Shown: piece by piece, positions 4,457-9,606 of the stretch
How the letters are laid out: every line of letters starts with the position of its first letter
How positions within the stretch are numbered: the first letter of the stretch is position 1
Assembly (NCBI GenBank): GCA_036399695.1
Contig: DASWMP010000037.1
Coordinates: 1 to 9,606 of the forward strand
DNA length: 9,606 bases
Origin: DASVEE01 sp036399695
Lineage (GTDB): Bacteria; Acidobacteriota; Thermoanaerobaculia; Gp7-AA8
Reading direction: 5' to 3'
Translations under genes and position numbers: made by a program
Notes under the pieces: generated by a model
What the model saw: the letters and a program-made list of their open reading frames with translations, nothing else
Told to the model about the DNA's origin: nothing
Database searches by the model: none

Positions 4457-6573
4457 CGCTCGGTTTCGAGCAGGTGGGGCAGACGAAGTTGAATGCCGGC
4501 GACATCCGCGGCGCGCTCGATGAGTTCCGCCGCCTCGCCGCGCTGCATCCGAAGGAAGCGCAGCATCACATCGAGATTGCCAAAGCGCTGCTCGCCGGCG
4601 GCCTCGGCGACGCGGCACGCGAAGAGATCCGCCGCGCCGTCACGATCGAGCCGAAGAACGCCCGCGCCCATCAGGTCATGGGTGCGATCCTCTTCCACGA
4701 TTCGCTCGGACGCCCGTACCGGAAGGGCTTCGACCGCAAGGGCGCAATCGCCGCGTACCGCAAAGCGAAGGAGCTCGACCCCGAGGACTACGGCATCCGC
4801 GCGGCGCTGGTGAGCGCCCTCACCTACGGTGACGACGGCTTCCGTTTCAGCCCCACGGCCAATCTCGCCGAGGCCGTCAAAGAGATTCTGGCGATGCCGA
4901 AAGAGCTGGGGGACGCCGGCAAGGCCGTCCTGCCGGAGCTCACGCTCGTCTACTCGCACATGGGCCGCTTTGACGAACTGCGCAAGCTGGCGCCGACGCT
5001 CGACGACGAGACCCAGCGCGACCTGGCCCGCATCATCGCCACCGCGGCCCTGGACGGCACCGACGCCGCCCTGCGCGAGCTCGGCGCGTTCGACCAGCAG
5101 ACGAAGCGCCGCTATGCGTCCGGGGCCGGGGCGACGTTGATGCAACTGCGCCTGTATCCGGCCGCCGCGGCGGCCATGGATCTCGCGGTCCGCGGCACCG
5201 ACAAGGCAGCAGCGCAGCGTCCCTTCATCGACATCCTCACGAAGCTCAAGCGGAGCGAAGAGCTGCCGGTCGACTCCGGCCCGCGCAGCGTGATCGGGAC
5301 CCTCCTGTCGGCGACGATCACGGGGGACGTCGACAAGTTGAGACAGCTCGTGCCTCGCGATATGCCGGACAGCGAGAGCGGCATGGAAGAGTTCATGGAC
5401 CTCGACCTCCGTCCGCCGGACGAGCTTCCGCCGCCCGTCTTCGGCGATCTCCTGGCGACGATGATGGACGTGCAGCAGGAGGGAGACGACGACACCGGCT
5501 ACCGCCTCCGGCTGCGCATGCTGGGCATGGCTGCCGACGTCGATGCCCCGGTCATGCTCGTCCGGCGTGAGGACGAGCGCTGGGTCATCCGCGGCTCGGA
5601 CGCCGACGAGCTGACCGGCGATACGGTGCTGGCCATGGCCGGCCGTGGCGAGCTGGAGCCCGCACGCAAGTGGCTCAACTGGGGACGCGAGGACGCGAAG
5701 GGGGGCACCAGCGACGATCCGCTCGAAGGCCTCGCCTTCGCGGCGCTCTGGCCGAAGTCCAAGGCCACGGCCACGGCGCAGGAGATCCGGATCGCCGCGG
5801 CTTCGCTGACCATGCCCTCGAAAGAGAGCGAGGCGATCCTCCTCGCGGCACGCGATCAGGTGCCGAGCGAGACCGCCAGAGCGAGCGTCGACCTGGCCCT
5901 CGCGGCGATGTACGAGAAGCAGAAAGACTTCCCGAAGATGCTCGCCGTCACGACCCGTCTCGTCGCCGCCCAGCCCGAATCGCCGACTGCCTTCTCCCGC
6001 CACATCGACGCACTCGTGGCGAACAGCAAGACGGCAGACGCCATGGTGCTGGCAAAGCACCGCCTCGAACGGCTGCCGAAGGATCGCGACGCCATCCGCG
6101 CGCAGAGGCTCATCGCCTCGGCCAGCGGCGACTACGACGCCGCGCAGCAGTACGCCGTGCGGATCATCGACGAGCTGCGCCCGGAGAACGCCGACTACAC
6201 GACCGCCGCCTGGCTGGCCCTCTTCACCGGAAAGCAGCTCGACCGTGCCATCGAGCATGCGCAACATGCGGTCAGCCCGCAGAACAAGTCCGCCGACAAG
6301 ACCGGCCGCGCCGCCCGGACACTGGCCGCGCTGTACGCCGAGACCGGCCGGAGCGTCGAAGCACGCACCGCGCTCCTGGAGACCCTCGACGGCAGCCGCA
6401 AGAGCGCCCTGCACGAAAGCGATTGGTACATCCTCGGCAGGATCGCCGAGAACTACGGCGTGAACGACTTCGCGATTGCCGCCTACCGCAAAGCGTCCAA
6501 GACAAACGAAAAAGCCACCTCCAGCGAGCTCGCCCGCAAGCGCCTGGCCGTGCTGGAGCCGGTGAGAAAGTAG
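4267..6573 (+). CDS. Large TPR-repeat protein of unknown function
   Basis: Open frame of 768 aa from a TTG. Only residues from about 62 (LTLGFEQ) on look like real coding; see the disrupted start at 4260-4456, which would give about 770 aa if repaired. TPR-type helix pairs: 66-97 (AGDIRGALDEFRRLAALHPKE), 98-131, 132-174 (GAIAAYRKAKELDPED). A second block of about six lies at 540-755, ending FAIAAYRKASK. The middle (about 340-480) is not TPR. It has an acidic stretch, then a beta-rich GYRLRLRMLG...VMLVRREDERWVIRGSD segment and ELEPARKWLNWGRED. That middle-plus-TPR order reminds me of the C-terminal part of DUF3857/transglutaminase-TPR proteins of Acidobacteriota, but the enzymatic half is absent; this is recollection and not proof. 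No signal peptide or membrane segment is visible. Likely a protein-protein interaction scaffold. It follows mug after 95 nt; co-transcription is possible. Confidence 0.8.
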   Translation: MLSFVASTSGVVGERRRRGSDQPRLVAAERARRAARLERARAGCKPRRRTEKARTRLRLPRTLTLGFEQVGQTKLNAGDIRGALDEFRRLAALHPKEAQHHIEIAKALLAGGLGDAAREEIRRAVTIEPKNARAHQVMGAILFHDSLGRPYRKGFDRKGAIAAYRKAKELDPEDYGIRAALVSALTYGDDGFRFSPTANLAEAVKEILAMPKELGDAGKAVLPELTLVYSHMGRFDELRKLAPTLDDETQRDLARIIATAALDGTDAALRELGAFDQQTKRRYASGAGATLMQLRLYPAAAAAMDLAVRGTDKAAAQRPFIDILTKLKRSEELPVDSGPRSVIGTLLSATITGDVDKLRQLVPRDMPDSESGMEEFMDLDLRPPDELPPPVFGDLLATMMDVQQEGDDDTGYRLRLRMLGMAADVDAPVMLVRREDERWVIRGSDADELTGDTVLAMAGRGELEPARKWLNWGREDAKGGTSDDPLEGLAFAALWPKSKATATAQEIRIAAASLTMPSKESEAILLAARDQVPSETARASVDLALAAMYEKQKDFPKMLAVTTRLVAAQPESPTAFSRHIDALVANSKTADAMVLAKHRLERLPKDRDAIRAQRLIASASGDYDAAQQYAVRIIDELRPENADYTTAAWLALFTGKQLDRAIEHAQHAVSPQNKSADKTGRAARTLAALYAETGRSVEARTALLETLDGSRKSALHESDWYILGRIAENYGVNDFAIAAYRKASKTNEKATSSELARKRLAVLEPVRK

Positions 6574-6602
6574 CGATCAATCTCGGAGAGCGGTGGCTAT
6601 CC

Positions 6603-6844
6603 GGAGGGTGTCTCAAAACGGAGCGCACACACTCTGATGGCCTGATTAGAAACCGGCGCCTGCGGGCGCAGACAGACAAGAGTGTCTGTCCTACATTAAA
6701 TGCCAGCGTGCCCGCGGGTGCCCGATATTCGGCGGAATCTGAATGTGGGACAGACACTCCTGTCTGTCCGCGCCCGCAGGCGCCGGTTCATCGACGGCAG
6801 AACCACGGGAGTAGATCGAAACGCACCGTTTTGAGACACCCTCC
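6603..6844 (+). mobile_element. Short TIR element, copy 3 (complete, 242 bp)
   Basis: It has perfect 19-bp termini at 6603-6621 and 6826-6844, is the same length as the copy at 183-424, and lies in the same orientation with five substitutions. It sits between the 3' end of the TPR gene and the 3' end of the lipoprotein gene and interrupts neither. It is flanked by a direct TATCC on both sides, the expected trace of a 5-bp target duplication. It encodes no transposase. The near identity of two complete copies suggests recent spread or gene conversion. Confidence 0.8.
6651..6788. repeat. Inverted pair of REP-like hairpins (copy 3)
   Basis: The layout is the same as in copy 2. The left hairpin (6671-6690) has CTAC at 6691-6694, which is a GTAG foot on the minus strand. 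The right hairpin (6749-6768) has foot GTGG at 6745-6748 and intact GACAGAC/GTCTGTC stems. Outer arms are AACCGGCGCCTGCGGGCGC and its complement. In a read-through transcript from either convergent gene this would fold into a long stem. Confidence 0.7.
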
Positions 6845-6876
6845 TATCCGCCGTCGCTCTCCGAGATGATGCCTCC

Positions 6877-7344
6877 CTACCGCGACGGGTCTTTCTTCAA
6901 CGACAGGTACTCCAGCTTCTCCGGTCCTCCGATGGCGATCACGTAGTACTTGCCGGCCGGCCACGTGTACGTGTGCGTGGCCCCGGCGTTCTTGTGCTCG
7001 GCCCCGGCCACGTCGAGGACATCCGCGTAGCGCACCGGCGCCCCTTCCGGTTTCGCCACGGCCGTCACGTAGCGCACCGTCCAGTCGGGGTCGTAGCCGA
7101 CGATCAGCGAGGCGAACCGCGGATCGTCGACGGTCCAGATTTCCTGCTGTTTGCGCTCCTCCCGCTCGAACTTCCCCCGCTCCGCGAGCGCCGTGCGCAC
7201 CTCGGCGCGCGGCATGTTCAGCCGCACGCCGAGGATGTCCTCGGGCGCCGTTCGGGACGGAGCAGGCGGAGCGCCGGAGCGCGACGTCGCGCAGGAGGCC
7301 AGCAGCAGCGCCAGCAACACGGCAGCGAATGCGCGCATCGTCAT
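6877..7344 (-). CDS. Small outer-membrane-type lipoprotein, function unknown
   Basis: 155 aa. The N-terminus is a lipoprotein signal: basic MTMR, hydrophobic AVLLALLLAS, and lipobox L15-A16-S17-C18. The +2 residue is Ala, so Lol-dependent outer-membrane sorting is expected. The mature part starts with a Ser/Pro-rich linker (about 19-33), then a compact domain beginning ILGVRLNMPRAEVRTAL, followed by W...D.RFASLIVGYDPDW and a beta-rich end. The G-x-MxxxEV-x-x-L opening recalls small BamE/SmpA-like lipoproteins, but I cannot claim membership. The start lies 4 nt after the stop of the upstream Asp-box gene with no clear SD of its own, so translational coupling in one operon is likely. Two starts (7344, 7338) are possible. 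Its 3' end is 12 bp from the palindrome around element copy 3. Confidence 0.8.
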   Translation of the reverse strand: MTMRAFAAVLLALLLASCATSRSGAPPAPSRTAPEDILGVRLNMPRAEVRTALAERGKFEREERKQQEIWTVDDPRFASLIVGYDPDWTVRYVTAVAKPEGAPVRYADVLDVAGAEHKNAGATHTYTWPAGKYYVIAIGGPEKLEYLSLKKDPSR

Positions 7345-7348
7345 TACG

Positions 7349-9412
7349 TCACTTCACGTAAGCGCGCACGACGTTCGAGTAGCTCGAGGCGCCGTTCGCG
7401 TTCACTGCCTTCACGCGGTAGTAGTACGTCGTCCTGCGCGCCACCGTCCCGTCGACATAGCTGCTGTTCGGCGTCGTGACGACCGGGGCGAAGCCGGACG
7501 TCGCCGACAGCGAGCGCTCGATGGCGAAGCCGGTCTCGTTCGTCGCCTGATCCGTCCAGCTCAGCGTCACGTTCGACTTCGTCGGCGACGCGAAGAGTGC
7601 CGTCGGCGCGTTCGGCTCGTCGTACGCCGAGAGGAGCGTCCGCCCCGCGCTCTGGCGGATGATCGTCGCCACCGTGGTGCCGTCGTTATCGTAGCTGTCG
7701 AGCAGCCCGTCCGCCACACCGCCGGCGCCCGTGCGGTCCACGCCGGCGCGGCAATCGGCGCTCACGCAGCCGTCCGCGAAGCCAGCCAGCGGGCGGCCCT
7801 GCGCGTCCATCTCCAGGTCGTTGAAGTCGAGCAGATTGCGCGTGCCGGAGGGGCAGGTCGTCCCCTGCGTACAGACGACGCCGCGCTGCACCGGATCGTT
7901 CGCCGTCGCGTTCACCGTCACCCAGCTCGCGCCGCCGTCGTACGTCGTGGCGATGTAGCCGTGCCACGTGCCGTTGAAGGCCATGTCCGTCCCGACGCCG
8001 TTCGCGCCCGGCGTCGAGCTGCCGAGCCAGAACATCGCCGCGCGGTCCGGATCGCCGGCGACGACTGCGGCGAACACGCCGTTCTGCACGTTCTGGCTGT
8101 GGCCGACGTTCGCCGGCGTCGACCAGCTCGCGCCGCGGTTGTGCGACACCGCCACGCGCGCCGTGCCGTCGCCGTTCACGAAGCCCATGTAGACCGTGCC
8201 GTCGCTGGCGATCCCGACCGAAGGATCGGTCGCGCCGGCCGTGCTGCCCGGCACCGGGCGGATGCTCCACGTCAGGCCGTTGTCTTCCGACACCGCGACC
8301 GCCTGCTGGCCGCCGCAGTTCTTGTTCGGGACGTACACCGTGCCGTCCGGCGCGACCTTGATGTGGCCGTGCAGGCCGTTGCACTGCGTCAGGTTCCACA
8401 TCGGCACGGCCACGTCGAACGTCAGCCCGCCGTCGCGGCTCAGCGCGATCTCGGCCAGACCGATGTCCTGCGAGGCGTAATAGACGGCGTTCGGATACGC
8501 GGTCAGCGGCCCGCGCAGCAGCACGCCCGGCTTGAACGGCCCGCCGCCGACGGTCTGGTGATCGACGCCGGAGTTGACGCCCGCGCCCATGCTCGGCGTC
8601 CAGGTCTCGCCGTCGTCGTCGGTGAACGCCATCAGGCTCACCTTGGCCGGCAGGAGCTGCGACACGAAGGTGCGGCCGGTCTTGTTGTCGGTGAAGAGGA
8701 TCGGATCGAAGGTCGTGATGGAGGTCGTGAGCCCCGAGCGATCGGTCCAGGTAGCGGCGCCGGTGGCGTCGTTGAAGCCGTTCACCCGCAGCGTCTCGAG
8801 GCCGGCGATGAACATCACGTTCCCGCTGCCCCAGTTCACACCCAGCGTCGGCTCGCCCGCGCCCTGGCCGAGCGGCGCCGGGGCGGCGAAGTTCGCGTAC
8901 GACGGCGGCCGCACGCCCGATACCGGCGGCGGGTTGTCCGCGACGGCCGTGACGACTTCCGCCTTCCCCTTGTACTGATCGCCGAGGCCGACGAATGTGA
9001 CGACGCGGACCGCGTAGGTCCCGGGGCCGCTCTTCGAGACCTCGATCTCCGCCGCCTCGGACGTGGTCGTCCCCTGCGCGGACGTCGCCACCAGCGGGCC
9101 CGTCACCGTGTCCTTATGGATGTAGAGGTCGTAATCGGTCACCGGCAGGAGCCAGGAGAGCGAGACGCGCGCGTTCTTCCCGTTCCAGTCGGCGGCGGTG
9201 CCGCCAAAGGTGATGAGGAACGTGTCGCAGTTGACGCCTTCGACGCAGGTGGTCTCGGCTTCGGGCGACGCCCCGCCGAGGGCGGTGCCGTTCCAGGTGA
9301 GAGCGGACGTGCTGCCCGCGGAAAGCGTTCCGGAGGAAGGGGACGAAGCCCCGAGCGGGAACGCGGCAACGATGAGAACGACGACAGCCACTAGCGAGAG
9401 CCGAACGCGCAT
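7349..9412 (-). CDS. Exported Asp-box (BNR) beta-propeller protein with fibronectin type III domain
   Basis: 687 aa. Signal peptide at residues 1-22 (MRVRLSLVAVVVLIVAAFPL). Residues 30-157 form a beta-sandwich-like domain resembling pre-peptidase C-terminal domains (DYDLYIHKD...PGTYAVRVV). The central part has five Asp-box-type motifs: DDDGETW (265-271), SRDGGLTF (325-332), SEDNGLTW (375-382), SHNRGASW (423-430) and YDGGASW (491-497). These mark successive blades of a sialidase-like propeller. A fibronectin III domain occupies about 601-687 (LSWTDQATNETGFAIERS ... YYYRVKAVN). I see no RIP motif or clear arginine triad, so true sialidase activity is doubtful; a carbohydrate- or protein-binding exported propeller is safer. 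SD AAAGG lies 8 nt before the ATG at 9412. It is first in a two-gene operon with the lipoprotein. Confidence 0.88.
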   Translation of the reverse strand: MRVRLSLVAVVVLIVAAFPLGASSPSSGTLSAGSTSALTWNGTALGGASPEAETTCVEGVNCDTFLITFGGTAADWNGKNARVSLSWLLPVTDYDLYIHKDTVTGPLVATSAQGTTTSEAAEIEVSKSGPGTYAVRVVTFVGLGDQYKGKAEVVTAVADNPPPVSGVRPPSYANFAAPAPLGQGAGEPTLGVNWGSGNVMFIAGLETLRVNGFNDATGAATWTDRSGLTTSITTFDPILFTDNKTGRTFVSQLLPAKVSLMAFTDDDGETWTPSMGAGVNSGVDHQTVGGGPFKPGVLLRGPLTAYPNAVYYASQDIGLAEIALSRDGGLTFDVAVPMWNLTQCNGLHGHIKVAPDGTVYVPNKNCGGQQAVAVSEDNGLTWSIRPVPGSTAGATDPSVGIASDGTVYMGFVNGDGTARVAVSHNRGASWSTPANVGHSQNVQNGVFAAVVAGDPDRAAMFWLGSSTPGANGVGTDMAFNGTWHGYIATTYDGGASWVTVNATANDPVQRGVVCTQGTTCPSGTRNLLDFNDLEMDAQGRPLAGFADGCVSADCRAGVDRTGAGGVADGLLDSYDNDGTTVATIIRQSAGRTLLSAYDEPNAPTALFASPTKSNVTLSWTDQATNETGFAIERSLSATSGFAPVVTTPNSSYVDGTVARRTTYYYRVKAVNANGASSYSNVVRAYVK

Positions 9413-9467
9413 GAACGATTACCTTTCTCTTTTTCGAGATGGGCAGGAAAGAAAGCAAAGCTCAGGC

Positions 9468-9484
9468 CAGTAGTAACACTACTG
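9468..9484. promoter_or_regulatory. 17-bp dyad upstream of the Asp-box/lipoprotein operon
   Basis: CAGTAGT (9468-9474), AAC, ACTACTG (9478-9484): perfect 7-bp arms, 55 nt upstream of the ATG at 9412. On the minus strand a weak promoter, GTGACC then TACTAC with 17-nt spacing, would place the dyad over the -10 region, which suits an operator. It could instead be a hairpin in the leader. No regulator gene is in the window. Confidence 0.4.
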
Positions 9485-9513
9485 CTGAAAGTGGTCACTC
9501 GGGCAGATCGAGT

Positions 9514-9537
9514 GGAGGACGGACAATCTTGTCCGTC
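9514..9537 (+). repeat. Isolated REP-like hairpin with GGAG foot
   Basis: GGAG (9514-9517) is followed directly by GACGGACAATCTTGTCCGTC (9518-9537), a hairpin with arms of 7 to 9 bp. The shape and foot match the GTAG-GACAGAC...GTCTGTC hairpins inside the repeat elements, but the sequence differs (GACGGAC for GACAGAC) and it stands alone, outside any TIR element. It lies about 100 bp upstream of the operon start. The rest of 9538-9606 shows nothing recognisable. Confidence 0.5.
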
Positions 9538-9606
9538 ACGCGAGGAAGCACCCGAAGCGAACCGCCGTCCGCGGAGGTGCAGCGTTCTTGCGTCATTTCG
9601 CGCGTG

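Larger units (their letters stand above)
6582..6865. repeat. Host palindrome split by the element, with TATCC direct repeats
   Basis: The left arm CTCGGAGAGCGGTGGC (6582-6597) and right arm GCCGTCGCTCTCCGAG (6850-6865) are complementary at 14 of 16 positions. Between each arm and the element is TATCC (6598-6602 and 6845-6849) in direct orientation. If these outer sequences were simply a longer terminal inverted repeat, the right copy should read GGATA; it does not. Removing the element and one TATCC leaves a compact 37-nt hairpin with TATCC as its loop, sitting between two convergent genes where a bidirectional terminator belongs. Confidence 0.65.

Noticed and set aside
3511..6414. 967-codon open frame on the minus strand opposite mug and the TPR gene
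   Set aside because: It would span two unrelated plus-strand genes, one of them with intact Mug motifs; it is a composition shadow.
5670..6869. Open frame entering element copy 3 and giving the same peptide (GGCLKTERTHSDGLIRN...) as copy 2
   Set aside because: The shared peptide is just the translated 98%-identical repeat. Both copies are intergenic and the frame upstream is unrelated in each case, so it is not a conserved protein.
7151..9394. 747-codon open frame on the plus strand opposite the lipoprotein and Asp-box genes
   Set aside because: It is Arg/Ala/His-rich, has no motifs and crosses two real genes on the other strand.
7349..9412. Call as an active exo-alpha-sialidase
   Set aside because: Asp boxes occur in many non-sialidase propellers; the RIP motif and an obvious catalytic set are not visible.

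Overview
The window is GC-rich with GC-ending codons. It carries a set of large exported surface-type proteins: a beta-helix/Calx-beta protein with an IPTL-CTERM-like tail, an Asp-box propeller with a fibronectin III domain, and a lipoprotein. It also has a long TPR protein and intergenic palindromes built on GGACAG/CTGTCC. This mix is typical of Gram-negative soil or sediment bacteria, and I would guess Acidobacteriota (Thermoanaerobaculia-like). That placement is inference; there is no rRNA or universal marker here.

Layout. 1-515 is non-coding and repeat-rich. It holds the right part of one short terminal-inverted-repeat element (1-138) and a complete second copy (183-424); their facing ends form an 82-nt near-perfect palindrome (120-201). 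A strong hairpin follows (476-508). 516-3350 (minus) encodes a 944-aa exported beta-helix plus four Calx-beta protein. 3351-3621 is a divergent intergenic region with two small dyads and a 9-bp tandem repeat. 3622-4164 (plus) is mug, a uracil/thymine mismatch DNA glycosylase. 4260-6573 (plus) is a long TPR protein whose first ~65 codons are spread over three frames, as if two single bases were missing from homopolymer runs. 6574-6876 holds a third copy of the repeat element between two convergent genes. 6877-7344 (minus) is a small lipoprotein and 7349-9412 (minus) a 687-aa Asp-box/FnIII exported protein; they are 4 nt apart and form an operon transcribed toward the repeat. 9413-9606 holds the upstream region of that operon, with a 17-bp dyad and an isolated REP-like hairpin.

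The most interesting part is the repeat. The complete copies are 242 bp, 98% identical, and bounded by a perfect 19-bp terminal inverted repeat. Both complete copies lie between the two arms of a GC-rich palindrome (AGAGCGGTGGC.../...GCCACCGCTCT), and the visible right end of the partial copy abuts the right arm of the same palindrome. Where the element joins the arms there are short direct repeats (TATCC/TATCC; ATTC/TTTC). That is what target duplication in a hairpin loop would leave. Inside each element sits an inverted pair of REP-like hairpins with GTAG/GTGG at the 5' foot. The structure is therefore three layers deep: host hairpin, inserted TIR element, REP pair. No transposase is encoded here, so movement would have to be in trans.

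The genes do not form one pathway. The exported proteins probably act at the cell surface or in the periplasm, mug is a DNA-repair housekeeping gene, and the TPR protein's partner is unknown.
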